Source: Gammaproteobacteria bacterium (GTDB lineage: Bacteria > Pseudomonadota > Gammaproteobacteria > Steroidobacterales > Steroidobacteraceae). Taken from it: 64,000 nt of DNA. Positions 36,345-45,197 of the stretch are shown here, in pieces. Every line of letters starts with the position of its first letter. Position 1 is the first letter of the stretch. The position numbers and the translations under genes were made by a program. Under the pieces are notes generated by a model that saw only the letters and a list, made by a program, of their open reading frames with translations, was not told where the DNA came from and made no database searches. The stretch is taken from positions 163,857 to 227,856 of the forward strand of contig DAHUYP010000076.1 of the NCBI GenBank assembly GCA_027315105.1, in the 5' to 3' direction.

Positions 36345-37274
36345 CTACCGCGGGCGCAGACCGGCGGCGGGCTCGGTATCCTTGCTGAACAGCAGGTTCA
36401 GCACCAGCCCGCGCTGAGCCGGCAGCGCCTCGAGGTAGGGCGCAATCTCGGACTGGCGGAAGAATTGCGGCCAGGCGACCTCGGGTGCGCAATCGCCGGA
36501 CGAGCACGCTCTCCTGGCGCGGGCGTGATGTCGAATGTCGAGTCCGTAGGGGAGACTCAGCAGGTACATGCTGCCGAAATTTCCGGCCACCAGGCGGATG
36601 AACTCGGCCGCGCTGCAATGTTGCTCCTGCAGGTATTCCGGCGAGAATTCCACCAGCAGCCAGCGGGTGCGCGCCAGCGTCTTGGTCGCGCCGCGCATCG
36701 CATGCACTTCGTAGCCTTCCACGTCCATGACCAGCAGATCGACCCGTTCCCAGTCGGCGGGCACGGAGTCGTCCAGCGTCACCAGGGGCACTTCGAGCTC
36801 GCCGCGGTCGCGAGCCACGCGGCTGTTGCCCGTGTTGATGCGATTCTGAGTGAATCGGATCGTGCCGGTCCGGTCGCCCACCGCCGCGGGCCGGACGTGG
36901 ACGTGCGCGACCTCGTTGAGCCTGAGGTTCAGCTCCAGCAATTGCAGATTCGCCGGGCTCGGCTCGAACGCAATGATCCGAAGCGCATTGGTCGCACGCG
37001 CGATCGGAATCAACAGGCTGCCGATGTGCGTGCCGACGAATATCAGGTGCGGACCGCTACAGCCGGCCAGCACCGTCGTGAGCGCGTCGATTTCCTCGCT
37101 GGCGTATTGCCCATGGCGCAGCAGCGCCCGCGACACGTGAAAGTCGGCGGGATCGACCGCAAACAGACCATTGCGCGTCCTCGCCAGCAGCGCAATGCCG
37201 TATCGCGACAGGACCCTCGATCGCAGCCATCCGCGTACCCGGCGTGATAGCCGCTTGTGCCAGCGCATTTTCAA
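36345..37274 (-). CDS. FkbM-family methyltransferase
   Basis: 309-residue protein. The SAM-binding segment LIFVGTHIGSLLIPIAR with IIAFEPSPANLQLLELNLRLN, and the later LLVMDVEGYEVHAMRGA, are typical FkbM features. FkbM enzymes O-methylate sugars or lipids. A basic N-terminus (HKRLSRRVRGWLRSRVLSRY) may associate with membrane. Neighbours do not define the substrate. Confidence 0.87.
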   Translation of the reverse strand: MKMRWHKRLSRRVRGWLRSRVLSRYGIALLARTRNGLFAVDPADFHVSRALLRHGQYASEEIDALTTVLAGCSGPHLIFVGTHIGSLLIPIARATNALRIIAFEPSPANLQLLELNLRLNEVAHVHVRPAAVGDRTGTIRFTQNRINTGNSRVARDRGELEVPLVTLDDSVPADWERVDLLVMDVEGYEVHAMRGATKTLARTRWLLVEFSPEYLQEQHCSAAEFIRLVAGNFGSMYLLSLPYGLDIRHHARARRACSSGDCAPEVAWPQFFRQSEIAPYLEALPAQRGLVLNLLFSKDTEPAAGLRPR

Positions 37275-37521
37275 GAGCTCGTCCCCCTTCCAGGCCCCGC
37301 AGACATCGGTCGCGATGCGCGTGCTGGCGACATCGGCGCGGCCCCAATATATCCGTCACATGGAGAATCGTCGGCCGTGCGCGCGACCCGCGAGCCGCGC
37401 ACACGGCCGTGGCGAGTCGAGCCGCAGAGTCCGCCCGTCAATACCCGGGTGCCCGCGAAGCGCCCAGCCTGGAGCACGATTGGATGCTGTCGGTTGGATG
37501 AATGTCGCCGGCGCAGGCGCT

Positions 37522-37836
37522 CTACAGAGTGGACCAGGAATCGCACCAGCCCGCCGCCTGCACCAGCTTGTCGGGGAACAGCGAGCATCGTCCCTGCGCC
37601 GCGCCGCTGGCGCCGTCGTAGAGCGAGCAATTGGCGCAATTCGCGCCCGGCTGGGCATCCTTGGCGCGGCTCGCATCCGCGACATAGTGCACCTTCATGG
37701 CGGCCGGATCCTGCTCGCCGATCAGCGGCAGGTCGGCGGCGCGCGCCGAGCGTGCGTGCGCCAGCTGCGCCAGCGATAGCCCGGCGGCGACCTGCTGCAA
37801 CAGCGCGCGGCGCGTCGGATCGGTCGGCTCGTGCAT
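37522..37836 (-). CDS. High-potential iron-sulfur protein (HiPIP)
   Basis: 104-residue exported electron carrier. A twin-arginine-type signal (TRRALLQQVAAGLSLAQLA) is followed by the four cluster cysteines C67-x2-C70-x13-C84-x13-C98 around SLYDG and GWCDSW. HiPIPs shuttle electrons in the periplasm between cytochrome complexes and oxidases or dehydrogenases. AGGAGG lies six bases before the ATG, a strong ribosome site. It may be relevant to the cytochrome-porin genes at 55-57 kb. Confidence 0.93.
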   Translation of the reverse strand: MHEPTDPTRRALLQQVAAGLSLAQLAHARSARAADLPLIGEQDPAAMKVHYVADASRAKDAQPGANCANCSLYDGASGAAQGRCSLFPDKLVQAAGWCDSWSTL

Positions 37837-37869
37837 TTCCAGCCTCCTGTCGCGTCTCGAGCGTGCTCG

Positions 37870-38850
37870 TCAACGCACCTGCAGCACGATCTTGCCGATG
37901 TGGCGGCTGCTTTCCATGAGCCGATGCGCATCGGCGGCCTGTTCGAGCGGATAGGTCGCGTGCAGGTGCGTCTGCAGGCGCCCCGCCGCCAGCCCCGGCC
38001 AGATCTCGCGCGCCAGCGCGTCGCGGATCGCCGCCTTTTCCTCCACGCTTCGTGGACGCAGCGTCGAGCCCGTGATGTGCAGACGTTTGAGCATGACCGG
38101 CATCAGATCGACCTCCGAGCGGCTGCCCTGCAGAAAGGCGACGTACACCAAACGCCCGTCGGGGCGCAGCAGGCCGATGTTCTTGGCGATGTAGCTGCCA
38201 CCGACCATATCGAGCACCACATCGACGCCTTGGCCGCCGGTGAAATCGCGCACGCGTGCGACGAAGTCTTCGGTGCGATAGTTGATCGCCAGCTCGGCGC
38301 CGAATCCGCGGCAGAATTGCGCTTTCTCTTCATTGCCGACGGTCACGAATGCATGCGCGCCGACCTGTCGCGCGAGCTGCAGCGCCGTGAGACCGATGCC
38401 GCTGGAGCCGCCATGGATCAGCAGGCGCTCGCCTGCGCGCAAATGCGCCAGGCCGATCAGATTCGCCCACACGGTGAACCAGCCTTCCGGCAGACCGGCC
38501 GCCTGCGCGAGGCTCAGAGCACCCGGGATCGGCAACGCGTGGCGCGCCGGCGCGACGCAGAGCTGCGCATAGCCGCCACCCGGGGTCAGCGCGCAGACTT
38601 CGTCACCGACTCGCCATTGCGTGACATCGGTGCCCAAAGCCGCGACGCGGCCGGCGACCTCGAGTCCCAGGATCGGCGAGGCGCTCGGTGGCGGCGCATA
38701 GCGCCCCATCCGCTGCAGTACGTCCGGCCGATTGACGCCGGCATAATGAACTTCGATCAGGATTTCACCGGCGGCCGGTACGGGGGCGGGACCCTCTTCG
38801 ATGCGCATCGACTCGGGCGTGCCCTCGGGACCGTATTGGATGAATTTCAT
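37870..38850 (-). CDS. Quinone oxidoreductase (MDR family, PIG3-like)
   Basis: 326-residue zinc-free medium-chain dehydrogenase. The N-terminal MKFIQYGPEGTPESMRIEE and VNRPDVLQRMGRY, the cofactor loop HGGSSGIGLTALQLARQVGA, and VVLDMVGGSYIAKN place it with NADPH:quinone oxidoreductases of the PIG3/Qor type. It lies 33 bases upstream of the HiPIP gene in the same direction, so the two may form a redox operon. Confidence 0.92.
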   Translation of the reverse strand: MKFIQYGPEGTPESMRIEEGPAPVPAAGEILIEVHYAGVNRPDVLQRMGRYAPPPSASPILGLEVAGRVAALGTDVTQWRVGDEVCALTPGGGYAQLCVAPARHALPIPGALSLAQAAGLPEGWFTVWANLIGLAHLRAGERLLIHGGSSGIGLTALQLARQVGAHAFVTVGNEEKAQFCRGFGAELAINYRTEDFVARVRDFTGGQGVDVVLDMVGGSYIAKNIGLLRPDGRLVYVAFLQGSRSEVDLMPVMLKRLHITGSTLRPRSVEEKAAIRDALAREIWPGLAAGRLQTHLHATYPLEQAADAHRLMESSRHIGKIVLQVR

Positions 38851-38974
38851 GCGCGGATCATTTCAGCCCTCGGCACCGGATAGCAAGGGCCCCACCGCCG
38901 CGCGGGCGTGTGCGGCAGGCATGCGCCGTGGCTAACAGGACTTGATCAAAGCGGTCGGCGGAGCGGGTTCTTGA

Positions 38975-39051
38975 GACATTAATTATTAATAATAATCGAT
39001 AGTTACGATATATAGCTAATGTACATTATCGATCGAGCCAGAGGAGGCTCG
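38975..39051. other. AT-rich spacer with inverted repeats
   Basis: A sharply AT-rich patch, at odds with the surroundings, contains ATCGATA and TATCGAT arms separated by 25 bases. It ends in a 6-bp hairpin (CGAGCC-agagga-GGCTCG, 39034-39051) downstream of the diiron-protein gene on the minus strand. It may be a terminator or an island boundary. No T-run follows the hairpin. Confidence 0.4.
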
Positions 39052-39098
39052 CGAGCCCTCGTGCTCAGCCGAGATGGGCGCGCGGCCCGAAGCGTGCG

Positions 39099-39965
39099 CT
39101 ACGACGCGCCCCGCTCCATCGGCGCTCGCGCAAGCCGGCGATCAGGGAACGGAATCGGCTGCGGCGAGCGACGACGCTCGACTGGGGGTGAGGCCTGAAT
39201 GGAAGAAGCCCTCGGCATCGTTGCGGCCGAATACTCGCGGCTCGCGGTCAGCAATGCCAGGTTCATGAGCTGCAGGCTGCGCCGCGCGGCTGCCATGACC
39301 TTCAGGCGCATCTGCTCCGTCTGCGCGTAGGTAACGATGACCTGGAGCGCGATCTTCGGATGCTCGTCGTCATAGCGCGCGTGATTGCGGAACCACTTGG
39401 ACGTGCGCGGATTCATCTTGACGTCTTCGCGACGGCCATAGGCCTCGAAGGCCTCGAGCAGCTTGCGCGTCAGGTCGCCCGTGGCGCCCTCGATCGCGAA
39501 ACTGGTGGCGGCGACGGCCTCGGCCAGCGAACCCTTCGCATTGATGTACCAAATCCAGTCGTTCAGCGACTGCACATCTCTGAGCAGGGGACGCTCACCG
39601 GAGGCCAGCGCCAGCATTTCCCGGCGAGGGATGCCAAAGCCTTCTCCCATCCAGAGCCAATGTTCGGCGTGCTGCTTCTCGACTCGAATGTTATCGATCA
39701 GGAAGCCGCGCGCGTAGTCGTCCTCTACTTTGATCAGCGCCTCCGCAAGGAACTTCGGAAACGTATGCACGAAAGGATAGAGCTGCAAGCACCAGCCGCG
39801 TATGGCGTCCGTGGACCAACTGCCGTTCTGCAGGTTCGTGGACCACTCGCCAGAAACGAGCTCGTCCCAGTCAGGCTGCACGTACCGCTTGAGCGCCTCG
39901 ACCCACGGATGTTCAGCTTCCAGTTCCCGCTGTACGTCCACTTCAGCTCCCTTGATGAAGCTCAC
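39099..39965 (-). CDS. Heme-oxygenase-like diiron protein (HDO/TenA/PqqC fold)
   Basis: 288-residue helical protein of the TenA/PqqC/CADD superfamily. The potential metal ligands are Glu96 and His99 (VEKQH), Glu159 (AIEG), and His195-x3-Asp199-x2-His202 (NHARYDDEH); the last spacing is that of known heme-oxygenase-like diiron enzymes such as CADD, and E-x2-H matches UndA. It may oxidise or cleave a small molecule. The C-terminal 45 residues are basic and Pro-rich with no known domain. A 16-bp perfect palindrome lies 97 bases upstream. Confidence 0.75.
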   Translation of the reverse strand: MSFIKGAEVDVQRELEAEHPWVEALKRYVQPDWDELVSGEWSTNLQNGSWSTDAIRGWCLQLYPFVHTFPKFLAEALIKVEDDYARGFLIDNIRVEKQHAEHWLWMGEGFGIPRREMLALASGERPLLRDVQSLNDWIWYINAKGSLAEAVAATSFAIEGATGDLTRKLLEAFEAYGRREDVKMNPRTSKWFRNHARYDDEHPKIALQVIVTYAQTEQMRLKVMAAARRSLQLMNLALLTASREYSAATMPRASSIQASPPVERRRSPQPIPFPDRRLARAPMERGAS

Positions 39966-40308
39966 CAGCGCCGCGGCCCCGAATCCTCAGGATCAGGGCA
40001 CGCATTTGACTTAACTTTCGGCCGCTGCGGCCTCCAACCCTGTCGCATCCCCGTAATGGGAATGTGTCTGCAGACACAGTCATACGTTATGTACAGTCTA
40101 CAAAGAGATCTTACTTAACGCAATGTTACGCGGCTTTCTTGACTCGGCACGGAGGAGGCGCGGGGGCTCAACAGGGCCTTTGAGCTGCGGGCCATGCTTT
40201 TGCGCGCAGTGCGCAGCAGGTCGCGCAGACGTGAATTGAACCTCGGAAAAGTGTCGCCATGGGGCGATAGCCTTGGCGCATCTATTCACCTAGTGTCCAC
40301 GCACGATC
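39966..40308. other. Divergent control region of the lower-GC island
   Basis: 343 bases between the diiron-protein gene (-) and the GGDEF-EAL gene (+). I see no gene. It contains the 16-bp palindrome at 40063-40078 and an AT-rich stretch (about 40080-40135) suited to promoters. No terminator is obvious. Confidence 0.6.
40063..40078. promoter_or_regulatory. Perfect 16-bp palindrome
   Basis: TGTGTCTGCAGACACA is fully self-complementary with no spacer. Its GTCTGCAGAC core is the kind of site bound by GntR-type or other dimeric regulators. It is upstream of the diiron-protein gene. Confidence 0.5.
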
Positions 40309-43290
40309 GTGACGCGCCCATCAGCGACTGACCTCGGCCGACGGCGCGTCGAAAACCGATCGACGTTGCGCTTCGTGGCTCCGATCCTGGTATCGCTGAC
40401 CGTCATGCTGGTCGCGGCTGTGTTTAGCATTGAATTGCTGTCGACGATCCGCGCGTGGGTGGGAGGAGAAGGGCTCTATTCGAAGGGTCAGAAGAACGCC
40501 ATCTTCTACCTGTCGCAATATGCGCTCTCCGGTTCGCAAGAGGATTTCCACCTGTATGAGGTCGCAATCCGTTTTCCTCTCGGCGACTACGAGGCGCGTC
40601 TGGCGCTCGAGCGACATCCTCCGGACATCGCGGCCGCAAGAGCAGGATTTGCTGAGGGCGGCAGTAGCACGGCTGACATCCCCAGCATCATCACCGTATT
40701 TCGCCTGCTCCGTAACATAGACCAGGTGCGCCGGGCGATCGCCATTTGGACCGAAGGTGACACCTACACGTTGCAGCTGTGCGCGATCGCGGCTCGGCTC
40801 CACTCGGGCGATGGACACGCCATCCCGACCGCGGAGAGGGGGCAGATCATTGAGGAGTTAAATCGTATCAACCGCGAGCTCACGCCGCTCGCAGAGCGCT
40901 TCTCATCGACGTTGGCTGATCTGGCGCGCACGACGCGGACCCTGCTGATTCTCGCGCTGACCACCGGCACCCTGATCACGAGCGCGCTGTGCATCCGCAT
41001 CATGCAGGCTCGCGTGCGCGAGCGTGATGCGAAGGAAGCGAGCCTGGCTCGAAGCAGCGAGCTATACGCGGCACTGAGTCAGGCGAGTCAGCTGGTCTCC
41101 AGAGTTCGGGACCGCGCGCGATTGTTTCAGGAGCTGTGCAAGATCTGTGTCGGCACGAGCGGCATCGAACTGGCTGCGGTCGGGTTGCAGTCGCCAGAGA
41201 CCCTGGATCTGCAATTCGTAGCATCCTGCGGCAAGCAGCACACCTCTGTGCAGAATATGGATAGGTTGCTGCGGGACGGCTCGGCCGCCGCCCTTGCCTT
41301 GCCGCTGCGCACGGACCAGCTATGGACCTCGAACCGAGCGCTCGGACCAGATTATCCATTTGCGTCCGATGCCGCATTTCCCCTGCGCTGCCAGGGCGAC
41401 ACGATTGGCGCCCTGTGCGTCTTCTCCTCCGAGCTCGGCTTCTTCCAGCAGGACATCGTGGAACTGATGGCGCAGCTGGCCCAGGAGGCGTCCTTCGCGC
41501 TGGATACGCTGCATCACGAGGCCGAGCGGCGTCGGCAGGCGACCACCCTTGCGGAGCAAAATCGCATACTCAACCTGATCGCAGCCGGCACGGAGCTGCA
41601 GGTCGTCCTGGACACGCTGGCCGCGTTCGTCGAATCCCAGTCCAGCGGGGCATCGTGTGTCCTCGTGGCTGGAAATGCCGACGGTATCACGGGCTGCGTC
41701 GGACGTTCTCCGTGCCTGCCTGCCAATTGGCAGCTGCAGGCAGCTTCCAGCGGGCAGTCATCGACGCTTGGGACGTGGATGATCACCGGCGGCAAGAACC
41801 AGCCACTCGGTACGTTATCCGTCTATGCGGGTGCGGACCGCGCATCAACCGGCCTGGATTCACAGTTGATCGATGTCTGCGTCAACCTGGCCGGCATCGC
41901 CATAGAGAGCAGCCGCGCCGCCGAGCGCATACGCCATCTCGCGCATCACGACGAGCTGACGGGGCTGCCGAACCGCTTGCTGTTCCACCTGCAGCTGCCA
42001 CAGGCGCTGATACGCGCCGAGCGTACCGGCCGTGCTATCGGCCTGCTGTTCTTCGATCTGGATCGCTTCAAGATCATCAATGACACGCTCGGGCACGGCG
42101 CCGGCGACAACGTGCTGAAGCAGATGGCATGCCACTTGCGCGCGTGTATTGGCCACGGTGGCATGCTGGCCCGTGTCGGTGGCGACGAATTCGCGCTGCT
42201 GGTTGAGCAATTTGCCGACATTGAGGAGCTGTCGCTCATCGCGGGGAAGCTGCTGACAGCAATGGCGAGCCCCCTGACCATCGGCGGCCAGGTCTACCAA
42301 CTCTCGGGCAGCATCGGCATCGCCATATACCCGCAAGACGGCGCCGATGGACCCACTCTCCTCAAAAACGCCGATATTGCGATGTACCGCGCCAAGGGCT
42401 CCGGCCGAAACCAATTTCAGTTCTACTATAGAGAGATGGGTGAGCATACGGCCGAACGTTTGATGCTGGAAAATGAGCTGCGTCAGGCAATCGCGCGGCA
42501 GCAGTTCGAAGTGTTCTACCAGCCGAAGATCGACATTGAGAGCGGCAAAGTCGCGGGTGCTGAGGCGTTGGTGCGTTGGCGCCATCCGCAGCGTGGATTA
42601 CTGCTGGCCGGGGCGTTCGTCCAAGCCGCCGAGGAAATGGGACTCATCGGCGCGATCGGCAGTCAGGTGCTCGCGAGCGTTTGTCGCGCGATCGTGAAAT
42701 GGCGCGAAGCGGGTTTGCCGGCGACGCGTATCGCCGTGAACCTCTCCGCCCAGCAGTTTACGGACCAGCAGCTCCTGAAGCATCTGGAGGACGCGCTGAT
42801 TGAGACTCGTTGCGACCCAAGTTCCCTGGAAGTTGAGATTACTGAGAGTGCCGTCATGTCGGATCCAAACCACGCGCTCGCACAACTCGAGCAGATAAAG
42901 GCCTACGGCATAACGATCGCCATCGACGACTTCGGCACGGGACATTCATCGCTTGCGTACCTCAAGCGCTTCCCGGTCGACAGCATCAAGATCGACTACG
43001 CGTTTGTCCGCGACATCGCGCTCGATCCGGATGACATCGCGATCATTAAGGCAATCATCGCGCTTGGCCACTCGCTGGACCTCAAGGTGGTCGCTGAGGG
43101 TGTCGAGACCTCGAGGCAGCTCGAGATCCTGCAAAAGCTCGGCTGCGACGAATATCAGGGATTTCTGTGCAGCGAGGCGGTACCCGAGGGCCGGTTCACC
43201 CAAATGCTGACGGCCGGGCTCGCGAGCGAACCCCGGAAAGCAGAGACGCGAGCTAGCGGCAGCCGTCGGCTGCGATCATGGGCCTCGTGA
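40309..43290 (+). CDS. Membrane GGDEF-EAL c-di-GMP protein with sensor region
   Basis: 993 residues: a first membrane helix (about 22-44), a periplasmic helical sensor (about 45-205), a second helix (about 206-228), two GAF-like segments (about 260-400 and 415-535), GGDEF at residues 624-628 and an EAL domain with EAL at 752-754. Cyclase site GGDEF is intact; the usual inhibitory RxxD site is not seen. In EAL, the E-V-E-I-T-E-S, DDFGTGHSSL, KIDYAF, AEGVET and QGFLCSEAVP residues are all present. It may therefore make and degrade c-di-GMP. Base composition is noticeably lower in GC than flanking genes. Start GTG 40309. Confidence 0.93.
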   Translation: MTRPSATDLGRRRVENRSTLRFVAPILVSLTVMLVAAVFSIELLSTIRAWVGGEGLYSKGQKNAIFYLSQYALSGSQEDFHLYEVAIRFPLGDYEARLALERHPPDIAAARAGFAEGGSSTADIPSIITVFRLLRNIDQVRRAIAIWTEGDTYTLQLCAIAARLHSGDGHAIPTAERGQIIEELNRINRELTPLAERFSSTLADLARTTRTLLILALTTGTLITSALCIRIMQARVRERDAKEASLARSSELYAALSQASQLVSRVRDRARLFQELCKICVGTSGIELAAVGLQSPETLDLQFVASCGKQHTSVQNMDRLLRDGSAAALALPLRTDQLWTSNRALGPDYPFASDAAFPLRCQGDTIGALCVFSSELGFFQQDIVELMAQLAQEASFALDTLHHEAERRRQATTLAEQNRILNLIAAGTELQVVLDTLAAFVESQSSGASCVLVAGNADGITGCVGRSPCLPANWQLQAASSGQSSTLGTWMITGGKNQPLGTLSVYAGADRASTGLDSQLIDVCVNLAGIAIESSRAAERIRHLAHHDELTGLPNRLLFHLQLPQALIRAERTGRAIGLLFFDLDRFKIINDTLGHGAGDNVLKQMACHLRACIGHGGMLARVGGDEFALLVEQFADIEELSLIAGKLLTAMASPLTIGGQVYQLSGSIGIAIYPQDGADGPTLLKNADIAMYRAKGSGRNQFQFYYREMGEHTAERLMLENELRQAIARQQFEVFYQPKIDIESGKVAGAEALVRWRHPQRGLLLAGAFVQAAEEMGLIGAIGSQVLASVCRAIVKWREAGLPATRIAVNLSAQQFTDQQLLKHLEDALIETRCDPSSLEVEITESAVMSDPNHALAQLEQIKAYGITIAIDDFGTGHSSLAYLKRFPVDSIKIDYAFVRDIALDPDDIAIIKAIIALGHSLDLKVVAEGVETSRQLEILQKLGCDEYQGFLCSEAVPEGRFTQMLTAGLASEPRKAETRASGSRRLRSWAS

Positions 43291-43724
43291 ACCAGTTTCG
43301 CCGTTACATCCAAATTGGGTTGATCACTGTATCTGCTCCCTCCTTTCAATCAATTGGACGAGAGCCAACGTATAGGCTGCGGTTCCGTCTATCATGCTAA
43401 CCGTGTCACAGGAGAAACGCTTCCTGGCCTCCTAAAAGCTCAAGATGTATCCCATTTTCATGAGGTTGCAGAATCGGTCCGGAGCATAGACGAAGCAAAC
43501 GCCAAGAAGACCGAGTTCGAGGCTGCCCAAAAGGCGAAGGAAGCGCCCCAAGCAATGGCCGCAAGCGCCGAACCCAGCGAGTAGGGGCAGGGCGCTCATG
43601 AATAAATCCAACCAAACCGATCCACTGCCGGGCACCGCGGCTGTTGGCGCCCGCGGCCGTTTACCGATAGTCTGAGAACCTTTCCCGAAGTCGATGCCGA
43701 CCGGTGGAGTCGCGGTCCTCGGCC
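43291..43724. other. Lower-GC spacer, no gene I can support firmly
   Basis: The 434 bases after the GGDEF-EAL gene have about equal AT and GC. A 76-codon frame starting TTG (43354-43584) encodes an Ala/Glu/Lys-rich C-terminus (KTEFEAAQKAKEAPQAMAAS) but has no ribosome site and no recognisable family. I treat it as an unconfirmed small gene or a decayed remnant. Confidence 0.45.
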
Positions 43725-45164
43725 ATGGAGTTCACCATCAGTTCCGAAGACGCTGCAGCTGGCGCGCGGCGCAGCCCGCCGGCTGCGATTGCGGCGGCGC
43801 GCGGTGCCGTCCATGCGGCGCTCAAGCGGCGCGATCCGGTGGCGGCCGCTGCCGCGCTCGAACGGCTCGGCGTGCTGCAGGACGCCGCAATCGGGCCGGC
43901 ACGCGAGCGCGCCGCGGCCCAGGCCGAGCTCGGAGAGCTCTGGACGCTGCTGCAGGACTATCCGGCCGCCGCGCGCCACTACACCCATGCAGTGGAGCTC
44001 GCGCCGACCGAGTCGCGGCACTGGTTCAATCGGGCGGCGGTGCGGCGCTTCCTGGGCGAGCTCGAGGAAGCCGAGCAGGATTACGACCGCGCCATACTGC
44101 TCGAGCCACGCGACGCGCAGGCCTACCTGAATCGCTCCGAGCTGCGGGTGCAGAGCGGGGCGCGCAATCACGTGGCCGAGCTCGAGCGCGCCCTGGCGGT
44201 CGGGCCCGGCACCTGGGATTACGAAGTTCCGCTGCGGTACGCGCTGGCGAAAGAATACGAGGACCTGGGCGAATTCGCGGCATCCTGGCGGCACCTGTCG
44301 GCCGGCGCCAGCATGCGCCGGCGGCATCTGCAGTACGACCTCGCCACCGATCTGGCCACGGTCGACTGGATCCGGCAGGCATTTCCTTCGGGCGCGAGCC
44401 TCGGCGGCGGCTGCGCCAGCGAGGAGCCGATCTTCATCGTCGGCATGCCGCGTACCGGCTCGACGCTCGTCGATCGGATCCTGAGCAGCCACACGGACGT
44501 CTACTCCGCCGGCGAGCTGCATGCCTTCGCGGCCGTGCTGATGGAGGCGGTGCATCGGCGGCTCGGGCGCGTGCCGCCGCGACAGCAGCTGGTGGCGGCG
44601 TCGGCAACGCTCGATTTTTCCGCGCTCGGTGAGGACTATCTGCGCGCCACACGCCCGCGCACCGGCCATAGCCGTCATTTCACCGACAAGATGCCGCTCA
44701 ACTATCTCTACTGCGGGCTCATCGCGCGCGCGCTGCCGCGGGCGCGGATCATTCACGTCACCCGCCATCCGATGGCCAATTGCCATGCAATGTACAAGGT
44801 CCTGTTCGAGCGGGGCTATCCGTTCTCGTACCAGCTGGGCGAGCTGGCCGAGTATTACCTTGGCTATCGGCGCCTGATGACCCATTGGCACGCGACGCTG
44901 CCGGGTCGAATCATCGACGTTGCCTATGAAGACCTCGTGGCGCGCAGTGCGCAGGAGTCAGCGCGGCTGCTGCGGCTGCTCGGGTTGCCGTGGCAATCCG
45001 CGTGCCTCGAGTCGCATAAGAATCCGGCTCCGGTCGCCACCGCGAGCGCGGCGCAGGTGCGGCGGCCGATCTACGACACGGCGGTGTCGGCATGGCGGCA
45101 TTACGAGCGCGAGCTCGAGCCGCTCGCCGCGCGCCTGCGGGCCGGCGGGGTGAGCATCGACTAG
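43725..45164 (+). CDS. TPR-repeat sulfotransferase
   Basis: 479 residues. The N-terminal half carries about three TPR repeats (YPAAARHYTHAVELAPTESRHWF, GELEEAEQDYDRAILLEPRDAQAY). The C-terminal half is a sulfotransferase with the 5'-phosphosulfate loop VGMPRTGSTL at 239-248 and the 3'-phosphate element VTRHPMANCHAMY at about 345. This fusion resembles the tyrosine-protein sulfotransferase-like bacterial group; the acceptor is unknown. ATG 43725 chosen; GTG 43704 is possible. It converges on the molybdoenzyme gene. Confidence 0.88.
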   Translation: MEFTISSEDAAAGARRSPPAAIAAARGAVHAALKRRDPVAAAAALERLGVLQDAAIGPARERAAAQAELGELWTLLQDYPAAARHYTHAVELAPTESRHWFNRAAVRRFLGELEEAEQDYDRAILLEPRDAQAYLNRSELRVQSGARNHVAELERALAVGPGTWDYEVPLRYALAKEYEDLGEFAASWRHLSAGASMRRRHLQYDLATDLATVDWIRQAFPSGASLGGGCASEEPIFIVGMPRTGSTLVDRILSSHTDVYSAGELHAFAAVLMEAVHRRLGRVPPRQQLVAASATLDFSALGEDYLRATRPRTGHSRHFTDKMPLNYLYCGLIARALPRARIIHVTRHPMANCHAMYKVLFERGYPFSYQLGELAEYYLGYRRLMTHWHATLPGRIIDVAYEDLVARSAQESARLLRLLGLPWQSACLESHKNPAPVATASAAQVRRPIYDTAVSAWRHYERELEPLAARLRAGGVSID

Positions 45165-45197
45165 CCCGCGGCACGACGGCGCGATACCCCGGCCGCA

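Noticed and set aside
38975..39030. AT-rich patch as replication origin or attachment site
   Set aside because: No DnaA boxes, no iterons, no integrase or flanking direct repeats; kept only as a composition anomaly.
43432..43635. Minus-strand 67-codon hydrophobic frame in the lower-GC spacer
   Set aside because: No ribosome site or family, overlaps an equally weak plus-strand frame; probably chance.
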